Program-made: the position numbers and the translations under genes | Part shown: in pieces, positions 16,710-25,051 of the stretch | Position numbering within the stretch: the stretch's first letter is position 1 | How the letters are laid out: every line of letters begins with the position of its first letter | Notes under the pieces: generated by a model | Told to the model about the DNA's origin: nothing | What the model saw: only the letters and a program-made list of their open reading frames with translations | The model's database searches: none | Origin: JAWRCU01 sp033542235 | Lineage (GTDB): Bacteria; Pseudomonadota; Alphaproteobacteria; Rhizobiales; Rhizobiaceae | Reading direction: 5' to 3' | DNA: 64,000 bases | Assembly: GCF_033542235.1 (NCBI RefSeq) | Contig: NZ_JAWRCU010000016.1 | Location: forward strand, 1 to 64,000

Positions 16710-17729
16710 CTAGTCGAGGCTAGCCTGGACCTTCTCGGCGACATCGGAAGGAACCCATTTCTTCCAGATGTCGGGCTTGGTCTTCAGGAAGTTGAGTGCT
16801 GTTGCAGCAGCATCGGCCTTGTTCTCATCGCCATAGACCAAGAGTTCGCTGATTCGGGCATTGGTCAGCCCGACCTTGGAGAAGTAGTCGGCTATTGCCG
16901 GGGCATCCTGCTTGATCCACCCGGCGGCGCCAACGACCGCAGGGGAGGACGGATAGGCCGTCACAGCCGGGGGATTGGTGCAATCAGGGTCCGTATTGCA
17001 GGCATAGATCTCGGGCTTCGCCTCGCCGAGGTCGAGCTGGACGGCATCGAACTTGCCAAGAATCGCGGTCGGTCCCCAGTAGTAGAAGAGGATCGGCTCC
17101 TTGCGCAGGAAGGCGCGCGCGATCGATGCGTCGAGAGCGCCGCCAGAACCGGCAGAGAACAGGTTCCAAGTCTTGCCCATGTCGAAGGCTTTGAACAAGG
17201 CGGTCGTGGACAGTTCGCAAGCCCATCCTGGCGGGCAGGAATAAAGCCGGCCCTTGCTCGATTCCTCAGGGTCGGGGAAGAGGTCGGGCCGTGCGATGAC
17301 ATCCTCGGCGCGTTTCAATTCCGGGTGAGCCTCTTGCACATAGTGGGGGATGAACCAGCCCTCGACTGTCCCATCGGTGATGGCGTCACCGAGTTCGACG
17401 ACCTTTCCGCTTTGCAGTCCTTCGTCCCAGGATGCCTTGATGACACTGGTCCACAATTCCGGCGCGACCGCCGGCCTTCCCCGCGACAACATGGAGGAAG
17501 CCGTTGGCACCGTGTCTCCGGCGACAACCTCCACCTTGCAGCCAAACCCCTTTTCCAGGATCACGGCGTGGATGCGTGCGAGTGCTGCCGCCGATGGCCA
17601 TGTCATTTCCGCGATATCTATCGTGCGGTCGGTGCCGCAGGCATTGTCCTGAGCCAGAACTGGTGTCGAAAACAATGCTGCGCCGGCGAGGGCCGCTCCA
17701 ATGAGCAAGCCTTTTCCGCTTGATGTCAT
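16710..17729 (-). CDS. Periplasmic substrate-binding protein of the quaternary-amine transporter (OpuAC/ProX-like)
   Basis: A 339-residue exported protein with a signal peptide of about 26 residues ending A-L-F-S-T-P-V-L-A. The OpuAC fold spans the mature part; the segment I-A-E-M-T-W-P-S-A-A (about 42-51) and P-E-L-W-T-S-V match ligand-gripping regions in this family. Several cysteines (C-P-P-G-W-A-C, C-N-T-D-P-D-C) probably form disulfides. It is the first gene of the three-gene operon. Substrate could be choline, glycine betaine or a proline betaine; sequence alone does not settle it. GGAG lies nine bases before the ATG. Confidence 0.88.
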   Translation of the reverse strand: MTSSGKGLLIGAALAGAALFSTPVLAQDNACGTDRTIDIAEMTWPSAAALARIHAVILEKGFGCKVEVVAGDTVPTASSMLSRGRPAVAPELWTSVIKASWDEGLQSGKVVELGDAITDGTVEGWFIPHYVQEAHPELKRAEDVIARPDLFPDPEESSKGRLYSCPPGWACELSTTALFKAFDMGKTWNLFSAGSGGALDASIARAFLRKEPILFYYWGPTAILGKFDAVQLDLGEAKPEIYACNTDPDCTNPPAVTAYPSSPAVVGAAGWIKQDAPAIADYFSKVGLTNARISELLVYGDENKADAAATALNFLKTKPDIWKKWVPSDVAEKVQASLD

Positions 17730-17955
17730 CCTGTACGATCTCCGTGACTGACAATATCCGCGGGGTGGGTAGCGGCTCGAAGCCAGATGGTCAACCGCGA
17801 CAAGGGTGCTTCAAATAACAAAAATCAAAATAAGTAGGGATTATTGTCGTTTCTTGTGGCGCTGACGCAGTCGATATAATGCAAAAATACAGATCAAGAT
17901 CTAATCTTGCGTAAGCCGCGATCTGGCAACATGCATCGGAATGCCGGGTTGATAT

Positions 17956-18426
17956 GTGGATATATTTGAATTAACAGGCGCGTTCGCGTATCAGCTCGCT
18001 GGGCTGAACGCTCCGGCTCGTCCCCGAGTCGAGCGCGAAACGATCATCGGAGGCAGGGTAATTTCATTCAAAGACGAGGACGAATACGACGCGTCGCAAG
18101 ACACATTGGCTGGGCGTTTGTGCCTGGCGCGAGTGGCGGCAGCGTTGTCGATCGGAATGGCCGCAAGCCGGTTGGGTGTGGCCAAGGAACGATGGTCCAA
18201 TTGGGAGCGGGACCGGGATGTTCCTGAAGCCTATCTCGTGCCTGCCATGGCTGCCATTCTGGGGATTAGCCCATTCTGGCTGGTCGCAGGCAAGGGAGAA
18301 GGACCCTCAGTTGCAGACGCAGAATGGGCGTCCAAAACGGACAGGGAATTTGAGGCCAGCGCATACGGATCGGTAGAAGCCTTCCCGGCTCAACCTTGTC
18401 CATCGTGCCGAGGCCGTCATGGCTGA
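17956..18426 (+). CDS. XRE-type helix-turn-helix regulator
   Basis: A 156-residue protein with a central HTH_3-like domain at about residues 50-115 (T-L-A-G-R-L-C-L-A-R, then M-A-A-S-R-L-G-V-A-K-E-R-W-S-N-W-E-R-D-R, then A-I-L-G-I-S-P-F-W-L-V-A-G-K-G-E-G). The flanks are unstructured, and the C-terminus carries a C-P-S-C pair. GTG 17956 is the only reasonable start. It is divergent from the transporter operon across an AT-rich 226-base gap, so it may regulate that operon, although no operator could be assigned. Confidence 0.72.
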   Translation: MDIFELTGAFAYQLAGLNAPARPRVERETIIGGRVISFKDEDEYDASQDTLAGRLCLARVAAALSIGMAASRLGVAKERWSNWERDRDVPEAYLVPAMAAILGISPFWLVAGKGEGPSVADAEWASKTDREFEASAYGSVEAFPAQPCPSCRGRHG

Positions 18427-18467
18427 CAGGCACCATTTTGGGTGCCGGCGCTAAGGATATTCACCTT

Positions 18468-19178
18468 CTAGGCAGCCGGCGCCTGGACGATCGAGAAAAG
18501 GAAGCGGGCCAGATCGTCGGTGACGAAATCGACTTCGTCTTCATTGTTGACGTCGCGTTCCCAGATTTCCGAGAAGGTTGGTTCGAAATTGCGCGGCACG
18601 ATGAGAACGGTCGTCATGCCCAGCGCCTTCGGCACTGCAAGATTGCGGGCAAGATCCTCGAACATCACGGCGTTGGGACTGGAGATGCCGAAAAGCTCGA
18701 GGAAGCGACCATAGGTCTCGGGTGCCGGCTTCGGCGTCAGCCTCGCCGCGATGATGTCGAAGATGTCGTCAAAATCGTCGAGGATGCCGAGTTGCCGCGC
18801 AGTCCGCTCGGCGTGTCCACGGTCGCCATTGGTGAAGATGAACTTGCGGCCGGGCAGCTGCCGGATGGCCGCGCCGAGCACCGGATCCGGTTTCAGCCAT
18901 GAATAGTCGATGTCGTGCACCTTCTCGAGGAAATCATCCGGGTCGATGCCATGCCGCGTCATCAGGCCGTTCAACGTGGTGCCGTATTCGAGATAGAGCT
19001 CCTTCTGCAGCTTGCGCGCGTCTTCGCGGGAAAGCTTGAGGAGCTCCGAAACATAAGCAGTCATCTTCACGTCGATCTGCGCGAAGAGGTTCGAATGGTG
19101 CGGATAAAGCGTGTTGTCGAGATCGAAGACCCAGTCCGTGACATGGGCGAAGCGTATGGGGTCAGCCTCTGTCGTCAT
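18468..19178 (-). CDS. HAD-family pyrimidine 5'-nucleotidase
   Basis: A 236-residue phosphatase of the TIGR01993/SDT1 type. HAD motif I is V-F-D-L-D-N-T-L-Y (about residues 17-25), with the nucleophile aspartate in D-L-D. Motif II is I-F-T-N-G-D, motif III includes the lysine in L-T-P-K-P-A-P-E, and motif IV is F-E-D-L-A-R-N. D-N-T-L-Y-P is specific to this subgroup. In rhizobia this gene is usually a neighbour of dapD and argB, as here. AGGA precedes the ATG. Confidence 0.87.
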   Translation of the reverse strand: MTTEADPIRFAHVTDWVFDLDNTLYPHHSNLFAQIDVKMTAYVSELLKLSREDARKLQKELYLEYGTTLNGLMTRHGIDPDDFLEKVHDIDYSWLKPDPVLGAAIRQLPGRKFIFTNGDRGHAERTARQLGILDDFDDIFDIIAARLTPKPAPETYGRFLELFGISSPNAVMFEDLARNLAVPKALGMTTVLIVPRNFEPTFSEIWERDVNNEDEVDFVTDDLARFLFSIVQAPAA

Positions 19179-19395
19179 GCGCTATCCTGCTCTTTGACAC
19201 CGGCCTGCTCGGCAGGCGGGCGCTCGATCCATCATATGAAAATGGCGAAGTGATGCGTCAGGCAAAATTCCACCGCGGAGCGAAAGAAGACTTTCAGCGC
19301 CTCCTGTCAATCTCGGTGGAGTTGTATGCGGCAAAGCGTGGCGGCCGCAAACGCGCGGTGCTCGAAGAGAACTGGCCCGTGACGACCCGATCAGC

Positions 19396-19770
19396 TCATG
19401 CGGGATTGACGAAGCCGCCGTCTGCAGCCGGGTGCGGAATGGTCCAGCCGAAATAGACCTCGACGTCGGCAATCCTGCCGTTGCGAACCGTCAGGATTTC
19501 GGTATTGCGGAAGCGTTTGCCGTCCGAGCGACGGCCCTCATAGGTAACAAAGACGCGGTTGCCGTCTTGAACCACATGGAGGAATTCGAATCCGCTCATT
19601 GTCTCGCTGGTCGGCCAGCAGCGCTCGAAATAGGTCTGCCGGTCGATGCGGTTGTCCAACGGGCTGGTGAAGTGAAAATCGTCGGCCAGCAACGCCTCGA
19701 TTGCAGCGCGATCCTTCTCCACATAGGCTTGGTAACTGGCGCGCGCAATCGCAGTCGGATCCTGTTGCAT
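19396..19770 (-). CDS. SnoaL-like/NTF2-fold protein
   Basis: A 124-residue cone-shaped NTF2-superfamily protein. The pattern A-x-Y-Q-A-Y-V-E-K-D-R-A-A-I-E-A-L-L-A-D-D-F-H-F-T-S-P, then R-N-T-E-I-L-T-V-R-N-G-R-I-A-D-V-E-V-Y-F-G, is the classic SnoaL-like profile. GAGGAG lies eight bases before the ATG. An in-frame extension to 20052 has unlikely composition and was not used. Such proteins bind small hydrophobic ligands or act as isomerases; the substrate is unknown. Confidence 0.83.
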   Translation of the reverse strand: MQQDPTAIARASYQAYVEKDRAAIEALLADDFHFTSPLDNRIDRQTYFERCWPTSETMSGFEFLHVVQDGNRVFVTYEGRRSDGKRFRNTEILTVRNGRIADVEVYFGWTIPHPAADGGFVNPA

Positions 19771-19936
19771 GGTTGCTCCTCTCGAGCTAGCGATCCCCAA
19801 CGTGATGCCGGAAACCTCGACTATCGAGCAGCTCCGCGCATCCGGCTTCGCGGCGCTGATCTGAGCCGGGTCGTGGCGACCTGGACCGCAACGGCAAATC
19901 CTGGCCTGCCCTGATCGCCTCCGGCGAAGCCAGAGC

Positions 19937-20320
19937 CTACCCCTGCGTCGTCGGCTCGAAAAGCTCGACAGGATTGCCGGAAGGGTCCTCGACCAGAACC
20001 TGTTTACCGCCGCGTCCAAGAATGATCTCGCCGCGGAAGTGACAACCGGCATGCTTCAGCCGCTTCGCCGTCTCGGCAAGGTTCTCGACCTCGATATGCA
20101 TCCGATTCCAGCCGCCCGGCTCCGGGGTACGGCCGGCCACGTCCTGCCCGGCGCCGCCCCCGCCTCCGGGCTGGTTCAGCAGCAGCCGGACGCCACTGTG
20201 CGAAAGCATTGCGAAACCGGGAGCCGGCTGCATGATCACTTCGAAGCCGAGCATTTCGGTGTAGAAGGTCACCGCCGCCGGCACGTCGGCGACGATGTAG
20301 CGAATGCTGATCCGGGCCAT
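19937..20320 (-). CDS. VOC-family (glyoxalase/bleomycin-resistance fold) protein
   Basis: A 127-residue protein with two beta-alpha-beta-beta-beta modules: Y-I-V-A-D-V-P-A-A-V-T-F-Y-T-E-M-L-G-F near the N-terminus and M-H-I-E-V-E-N-L ... V-L-V-E-D-P-S-G-N-P-V-E-L-F-E at the C-terminus. The histidine in R-M-H-I-E and the glutamate in V-E-L-F-E are in position to bind metal. GGAGGGAT lies just before ATG 20320, which decides the start over an upstream ATG at 20353. Substrate unknown. Confidence 0.85.
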   Translation of the reverse strand: MARISIRYIVADVPAAVTFYTEMLGFEVIMQPAPGFAMLSHSGVRLLLNQPGGGGGAGQDVAGRTPEPGGWNRMHIEVENLAETAKRLKHAGCHFRGEIILGRGGKQVLVEDPSGNPVELFEPTTQG

Positions 20321-20397
20321 CAGATCCCTCCGGGCAAGCCGCGCCTCCCGCACAACTCACCTGCAGCAAACCAGTTCCCGGCGCTTCGTTCAACCGC

Positions 20398-21231
20398 TCA
20401 GATAGTCGCCGGATCGAGCGGCGGCGCATCCTTCCAGCGTTTGATGATGCTACGGATGTCGGCGGTTTGCAGCCCGCTCCTGAGCGCCTCGAAGGACGGC
20501 AGCACGAAATAGGCGCGCTGGAACTTGTCGATTTCATAACCGGTGCGCATCACCGTCTCGAGATCGAACGGCACGCGATGCGCATCCTTGCTTTCGACCG
20601 CGAACTGCAATTCGCTGAAGGACGACATCAGGCCTGCGCCGAAGGCTTTGAGGGGCTGCCCGGGTTCCTGCATCAGGGCGAACTCGGCCGTATACCAGTA
20701 GAGCCGTCCGAACATGTCCTCGCCGCCGATCTCGCCCACGCTTTGTCCCTTGTCGCCATACATCTGCATGAAGTCGGCGAAGGCTGGTTGGCTAAGAGCC
20801 GGCACATGGCCGAAGAAGTCGTGGAACATGTCCGGTTCGACGATATAGTCGAGCTCCTCGCGTTTGCGCAGCCAGTTGGTGACGGGGAAGCGCCGGTTGG
20901 CCAAATGCTCGAAGAAGGGCGCGTTCGGGATCAGGCCGGGCACCCCGACGATCTCCCAGCCGGTCAGCCGGCGCAGCTTGTTGCTCACTTCGTGGAAATC
21001 GGGGATGCGATCGAGCAGGCCCAGAGCTTCCACGCCTTCGAGGTAAGAGCGATGCGCAAGCCGTCTGGTGAGCTTCGTCTGGCGGTCGCACAGGATGCGC
21101 CAGACCTCCTGCTGGTCGTCGCTGTAGTCGTAACCCTGCTCGACGGTGAAGTCGGCCCGGCAAACCGAGTAGTCGCCGCGCAGGCCTCGTTCGGCGCATT
21201 CGCGCGCATAGTCCTTCACGCTGATTTCCAT
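20398..21231 (-). CDS. phhA: Phenylalanine 4-monooxygenase
   Basis: Tetrahydropterin-dependent enzyme that hydroxylates phenylalanine to tyrosine. The 277 residues match bacterial PhhA. The iron facial triad is visible: the two histidines in M-F-H-D-F-F-G-H-V-P and the glutamate in Y-W-Y-T-A-E-F-A-L. The N-terminal F-T-V-E-Q-G-Y-D-Y-S-D-D-Q-Q-E-V-W is typical. ATG 21231 follows GGAGGA; an upstream ATG at 21264 is less likely. No pterin-carbinolamine dehydratase (phhB) gene is adjacent. It is divergent from an Lrp-type gene that probably controls it. Confidence 0.95.
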   Translation of the reverse strand: MEISVKDYARECAERGLRGDYSVCRADFTVEQGYDYSDDQQEVWRILCDRQTKLTRRLAHRSYLEGVEALGLLDRIPDFHEVSNKLRRLTGWEIVGVPGLIPNAPFFEHLANRRFPVTNWLRKREELDYIVEPDMFHDFFGHVPALSQPAFADFMQMYGDKGQSVGEIGGEDMFGRLYWYTAEFALMQEPGQPLKAFGAGLMSSFSELQFAVESKDAHRVPFDLETVMRTGYEIDKFQRAYFVLPSFEALRSGLQTADIRSIIKRWKDAPPLDPATI

Positions 21232-21360
21232 GATCGATCCTCCATTTGAGGTTCTTTTGATCAATCATAAGCCGGGAAGCCGACAATTGTTTCGCTCTTT
21301 AACCCCGTGTGGGCTAATATGAACGCAAATCGCCTCGCAATCGCCAAATTCAGAGGTGAA

Positions 21361-21837
21361 ATGCCTAAACTCGATGAGTTCGAGATCAAGATGCTGGAAG
21401 CACTCCAGCACGATGGCAGAAAGCCCGTCTCGGAGCTGGCGCAAGAGATCGGCCTTTCGACCACGCCTTGCGCCCGCCGCTTCGACGGGCTGCAGGAGGC
21501 CGGTATCATCGAGGGCTTTCAGGCGGTGATCAGCCGTCGCGGGGTCGGGCTGATGGTCGAGGTGTTCATCCAGGTCCGGCTCACCAGCCACACCGACGGT
21601 TCGCCGGAGGCCTTCATGGCTGCGGTCGAGCGCATGGACGAGGTGTCGGCCTGCTGGACGCTCACGGGCGAGCACGATTTCCTGTTGCACGTCATGGTGC
21701 CCTCGGTCGACGACCTCAACGAATTCGTCATGCACCGGCTGATGCGGCTGAAGGGCGTACGTGACGTGCATACCCAGCTGGTACTGCAGAACATCAAGGG
21801 GCCGTCGCGCGTGCCGCTCGGACACCTGCGACGGTAG
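21361..21837 (+). CDS. Lrp/AsnC-family transcriptional regulator
   Basis: A 158-residue regulator. The N-terminal winged helix-turn-helix includes M-L-E-A-L-Q-H-D-G-R-K-P-V-S-E-L-A and L-S-T-T-P-C-A-R-R (about residues 9-45). The C-terminal ligand-sensing RAM domain covers about 70-150 (T-G-E-H-D-F-L-L-H-V, V-H-T-Q-L-V-L). ATG 21361 with GAGG ahead is preferred; an in-frame ATG at 21319 adds 14 residues. The divergent layout with phhA, and the amino-acid sensing role of the family, suggest control of phenylalanine catabolism. Confidence 0.88.
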   Translation: MPKLDEFEIKMLEALQHDGRKPVSELAQEIGLSTTPCARRFDGLQEAGIIEGFQAVISRRGVGLMVEVFIQVRLTSHTDGSPEAFMAAVERMDEVSACWTLTGEHDFLLHVMVPSVDDLNEFVMHRLMRLKGVRDVHTQLVLQNIKGPSRVPLGHLRR

Positions 21838-21960
21838 CCTTCTGCTGCGTGAACGGAGAAGCTGTCAGGAGAGTCTGTCAGGCAAGTGTAGAAAACACGC
21901 CGACCTGCTAAACTACTCGTTCAGCAAAGGCACGGGCGCTTGCAGGGAAGGAACTTCGCT

Positions 21961-22119
21961 ATGCTGAGCCGGCTTGGCGTCCTCTTCATCATCGCTGCAG
22001 TCGCAGGCTGCGCATCCACTGGAACGACTGCCCCAAGCAACAAGAACCCAAGCAACAAGAACTATCCTGACTGCGACCAACCCATTTGGTCGTGGTGCCT
22101 CTCGCAACAGGCGCGATAA
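21961..22119 (+). CDS. Small lipoprotein (52 residues)
   Basis: ATG 21961, preceded by GGAAGGAA at a good distance, opens a frame of 52 codons ending in TAA. The product has a lipoprotein signal ending in the lipobox V-A-G-C at residue 17, then a short linker with a perfect five-residue tandem repeat (P-S-N-K-N twice) and a cysteine- and tryptophan-containing end (P-D-C-D-Q-P-I-W-S-W-C). Small entericidin/lysis-type lipoproteins look similar, but no firm family can be named. It is convergent with argB. Confidence 0.65.
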   Translation: MLSRLGVLFIIAAVAGCASTGTTAPSNKNPSNKNYPDCDQPIWSWCLSQQAR

Positions 22120-22127
22120 ATGGCGCA

Positions 22128-22170
22128 TCGGACCGAAAAGTGCTGGGTTTTCGGGAAAATCTCCGACGCG
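22128..22170. repeat. Rhizobial intergenic palindrome
   Basis: A short repeat of the type scattered through rhizobial genomes: CCGAAAA (22133-22139) pairs with TTTTCGG (22148-22154) across an eight-base loop, flanked by CGCATCGGA and TCCGACGCG-like outer arms. It lies between the small lipoprotein gene and the convergent argB gene, where it could serve as a shared terminator. Confidence 0.6.
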
Positions 22171-22227
22171 TAACAAATAGTCAAAGCGGTGGGCGATCCA
22201 TTTTGATCGTGCGCCGCTCCGAATGGC

Positions 22228-23118
22228 CTACGGCACGATCAGCGTGCCGGCGCCATGCTCGGTGAACAGTTCGAGCAGCACCGAATGCGGCGTCTTGCCG
22301 TTCAGGATGACGACGCCTTCCACGCCGCGCTCGATCGCCTCGATGCAGGTCTCGACCTTTGGGATCATCCCGCCGGAGATCGTGCCGTCGGCAATCAGTG
22401 CCTTCGCTTCCGCGACCGACAGCTCGTCGATCAGCCTCTTGTCCTTGTCGAGCACGCCGGGGACATCGGTGAGGAAGAGCAGGCGCGATGCCTTCAGCGC
22501 ACCGGCGATCGCGCCGGCGAAAGTGTCGGCGTTGATGTTGTAGGTGTGGCCGTCGCGGCCGGGTGCCACCGGCGCCAGAACGGGAATCATCTCGGAGCGC
22601 GCCAACAGGTCGAGCAGCGTGCGGTCGACCTCGACCGGCTCGCCGACAAAGCCGAGATCGAGTACGCGCTCGATGTTGGAGTCGGGATCCTTGATCGTCT
22701 TGTGCGCCTTCTCGGCGAACACCATGTTGCCGTCCTTGCCGCAGAGCCCGATCGCCCATTCGCCCTCGGCATTGATTAGGGCCACGATCTCCTTGTTGAT
22801 CGAGCCGGCGAGCACCATCTCGACGATCTCGACCGTCTTCTGGTCGGTGACGCGCAGACCGCCCTCGAACTTCGATTCGATGCCCATCTTGTTGAGCATC
22901 GCGCCGATCTGCGGCCCGCCGCCATGCACCACGATCGGATTGACGCCGGACTGCTTGAGCAGCGCAATGTCGCGGGCAAACGCCCTGCCGAGCCCGATGT
23001 CGCCCATGGCGTGGCCGCCATATTTCACGACCACCGTCCTGTGCTCGTAGCGCTGCATGTAGGGCAGGGCTTCGGAAAGCAGGCGGGCCTGCTCGGCAGC
23101 GGTGGAAGATTCCGTCAT
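22228..23118 (-). CDS. argB: Acetylglutamate kinase
   Basis: Phosphorylates N-acetylglutamate, the second step of arginine synthesis. The 296-residue length fits. Amino-acid-kinase-fold landmarks are K-Y-G-G-H-A (about 33-38), V-V-H-G-G-G-P-Q-I (substrate loop), N-I-N-A-D-T-F-A-G-A-I-A (nucleotide site) and G-G-M-I-P-K near the C-terminus. The N-terminal helix (about residues 1-25), found in arginine-inhibited hexameric enzymes, is present, so feedback inhibition by arginine is expected. GAGG precedes the ATG. Confidence 0.96.
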   Translation of the reverse strand: MTESSTAAEQARLLSEALPYMQRYEHRTVVVKYGGHAMGDIGLGRAFARDIALLKQSGVNPIVVHGGGPQIGAMLNKMGIESKFEGGLRVTDQKTVEIVEMVLAGSINKEIVALINAEGEWAIGLCGKDGNMVFAEKAHKTIKDPDSNIERVLDLGFVGEPVEVDRTLLDLLARSEMIPVLAPVAPGRDGHTYNINADTFAGAIAGALKASRLLFLTDVPGVLDKDKRLIDELSVAEAKALIADGTISGGMIPKVETCIEAIERGVEGVVILNGKTPHSVLLELFTEHGAGTLIVP

Positions 23119-23284
23119 GATCGTCCTCGCGGGCTCAGGAATAGCGGCCTCTTAGCGAGAAACGACCGTCTGGCCAAGCCGCTTCATACGGCTGTGGCGA
23201 GTGATGGGGCGAAGGCGCTGGAAGCGGACGATGCTCCGCAGAAACTCAAGCTCGCCGGCTGCCATTGCGATCTCCGAGTTCACG

Positions 23285-24277
23285 TCAGGGCCGAAGGGCC
23301 AGCTTGCCGACGCTGGCTCGGCTTTCCAGCGCTGCCAGCGCTTTCGACCCATCTGCAAGGTTGTAGACGGTTGGCTGGCCGGGGGAGAGAACGCCGGCCG
23401 CAGCGAGCGCGAACAGCTCGCCCATGATTTCCCCGAACATCTGCGGCGCGGCCTGGATCAGCGCGCCGATGTTGAGGCCGATAATGTGCACCTGATGCTT
23501 ATAGACCAGATCCCAGTTGGTGAGCGCCGCTTCGCCGCCGGCCAATCCGTACACGACAACGCGGCCGGTGACGCGCTTGGCCGCAGCGAGACTGGTCTCG
23601 AATGTTGCAGCGCCGACCGACTCCAATACCAGATCGGCGCCGGCGCCTTCGGTCAGTCGCAACACCTCGGCGAGGATGTCGGTACTGCGGGAGTCCAGGA
23701 CGTGATCGGCGCCGAGCGCTCTCACGATCTGGTGCTTGCTGGGTGAGGCTGCGGCGATCACTGTCGCGCCGTAATGCTTGGCGATTTTTACCGTGGCCTG
23801 GCCGGTGCCGCCTGCCGCGGCATGGATCAGCACGGTCTGGCCTCTGGCGATCTGGCCAAGCGACTTGAGCGCAGCCACCGCCGTGGGCCAGTTCACGACC
23901 AGACCAAGCGCCTGCTCGTCGCCCCAGCCTGGAGGCACAGGGACCAAAGCGGCCGCGGAGAGGACCATGTACTCGGCAAACGCGCCATAACCGACGCCGA
24001 TGACACGAGTGCCGACCGCCACGCCGGTCACCCCCTCACCGACGCTAACGACCTCGCCCGCGGCTTCGAAGCCTGCGAGATAGGGCGGCTGCGGCCCTCC
24101 GCGGAACTTGCCGCGGGCCTGCGAGATATCGGCGAAATTGACGCCGGCAGCGGTGACCCGGATGAGGACCTCGCCTGCGCCCGGAACTGGCACCGGCACG
24201 TCGGTGATCATCCGCAGGTCCTGCGGACCATTCAGGGACGTTTGCTGCAGGGCTCGCATGACGGCGGGGGTGCTCAT
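23285..24277 (-). CDS. NADPH:quinone oxidoreductase, MDR superfamily
   Basis: A 330-residue zinc-independent medium-chain dehydrogenase/reductase. The GroES-like N-terminus carries G-V-N-F-A-D-I (the quinone reductase signature region), and the Rossmann domain has V-L-I-H-A-A-A-G-G-T-G-Q-A (about 149-161). L-V-L-E-S-V-G-A and the G-R-V-V-V-Y-G segment complete the profile. Zinc-binding cysteines are absent, as expected for quinone reductases. It is divergent from a TetR gene, with two matching operators in the 114-base gap, and is probably a xenobiotic or redox-stress response gene. Confidence 0.88.
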   Translation of the reverse strand: MSTPAVMRALQQTSLNGPQDLRMITDVPVPVPGAGEVLIRVTAAGVNFADISQARGKFRGGPQPPYLAGFEAAGEVVSVGEGVTGVAVGTRVIGVGYGAFAEYMVLSAAALVPVPPGWGDEQALGLVVNWPTAVAALKSLGQIARGQTVLIHAAAGGTGQATVKIAKHYGATVIAAASPSKHQIVRALGADHVLDSRSTDILAEVLRLTEGAGADLVLESVGAATFETSLAAAKRVTGRVVVYGLAGGEAALTNWDLVYKHQVHIIGLNIGALIQAAPQMFGEIMGELFALAAAGVLSPGQPTVYNLADGSKALAALESRASVGKLALRP

Positions 24278-24299
24278 GGGAATTGGTCCTTTAAATTAT

Positions 24300-24314
24300 T
24301 TGTCGATCGACCAA
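24300..24314. promoter_or_regulatory. TetR-type operator 1 (quinone oxidoreductase side)
   Basis: TTGTCGATCGACCAA is nearly palindromic around CGATCG and matches, on the opposite strand, the second copy at 24355-24369. It lies 23 bases before the quinone oxidoreductase start, as expected for repression by the divergent TetR protein. Confidence 0.6.
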
Positions 24315-24354
24315 TAAATATCTGCATGGCGCTCAGGCGTCGGTCAAGCTAAAC

Positions 24355-24369
24355 TTGGTCGATCAACAA
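24355..24369. promoter_or_regulatory. TetR-type operator 2 (regulator side)
   Basis: TTGGTCGATCAACAA is the inverted partner of the site at 24300-24314 (consensus TTGGTCGATCRACAA). It lies 22 bases before the TetR start and suggests autoregulation. Confidence 0.6.
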
Positions 24370-24391
24370 ACAAATCGGAGGGCCGCCTCAG

Positions 24392-25051
24392 ATGGGCGCT
24401 CGCGGAAGGCCACGCATATTCGACCGGGACGCAGCGCTCCGCAAAGCGATGGACCTGTTCTGGGAGCGAGGCTACGAGGGAACCTCGATGAAGGACCTGA
24501 CCGAGGCCACGGGCATAGCCTCGGCCAGTATCTATGCGTGCTTCGGCAGCAAGGAGGCCCTATTCCGTGAGGCGGTGGCCCTCAATAGTTCAACCCAGGG
24601 ACAGCCGCCCAGGATCGCGCTTCGCGAGCAACCCACGGCCTACGATGCGATCCACGCCATGCTGCATGCCGTCGCCGATGCCATCACCATGCCGGGGGCG
24701 CCGCGTGGATGCATGCTTGTCCTGGCCGCGCCGACCGGCGCGGTGGAAAACCATCCGGTACGGGAATTTCTGGCAGACATACGTCGGGCTCAATTCAACG
24801 AGATCAGGGATCGGCTGGCCCGGGGCGTCTCCGACGGTGATCTCTCTGTTTCTGCTGGCCGCCTGCAGGCTATCGCGCGCTATTATACGACCGTGATGCA
24901 TGGGTTGTCAGTGCAAGCCCGCGACGGCGCCAGCCGCGCCGAGTTGGATGCAGTCATCACGTGCGCGATGGCGGCCTGGGAGACGCTTACTCGCGCAGAC
25001 CCAGGTGCAGCGACACCCGGGCAGCGGGAGACCGCCCTCAATGCGCACTAG
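24392..25051 (+). CDS. TetR/AcrR-family repressor
   Basis: A 219-residue regulator. The HTH is at about residues 28-50 (S-M-K-D-L-T-E-A-T-G-I-A-S-A-S-I-Y-A-C-F-G-S-K-E-A-L-F). The N-terminus R-G-R-P-R-I-F-D-R-D-A-A-L and the C-terminal domain (TetR_C_16-like, with R-G-C-M-L-V near the ligand pocket) resemble regulators such as AcuR/NemR-like proteins. GGAGGG precedes the ATG. The two TTGGTCGATC sites in the divergent gap are its likely operators. The 3' end overlaps the convergent MBL gene by 14 bases. Confidence 0.9.
   Translation: MGARGRPRIFDRDAALRKAMDLFWERGYEGTSMKDLTEATGIASASIYACFGSKEALFREAVALNSSTQGQPPRIALREQPTAYDAIHAMLHAVADAITMPGAPRGCMLVLAAPTGAVENHPVREFLADIRRAQFNEIRDRLARGVSDGDLSVSAGRLQAIARYYTTVMHGLSVQARDGASRAELDAVITCAMAAWETLTRADPGAATPGQRETALNAH

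Noticed and set aside
19250..19456. A 68-codon + strand frame between the HAD nucleotidase and the SnoaL-like gene
   Set aside because: It overlaps the end of the SnoaL-like gene on the opposite strand, lacks a ribosome site and has no known family.
23154..23265. A 37-residue - strand frame between the quinone oxidoreductase and argB
   Set aside because: A GGAG lies ahead of the ATG, but no homology is recognised and the frame could easily be chance in GC-rich DNA; kept only as a note.
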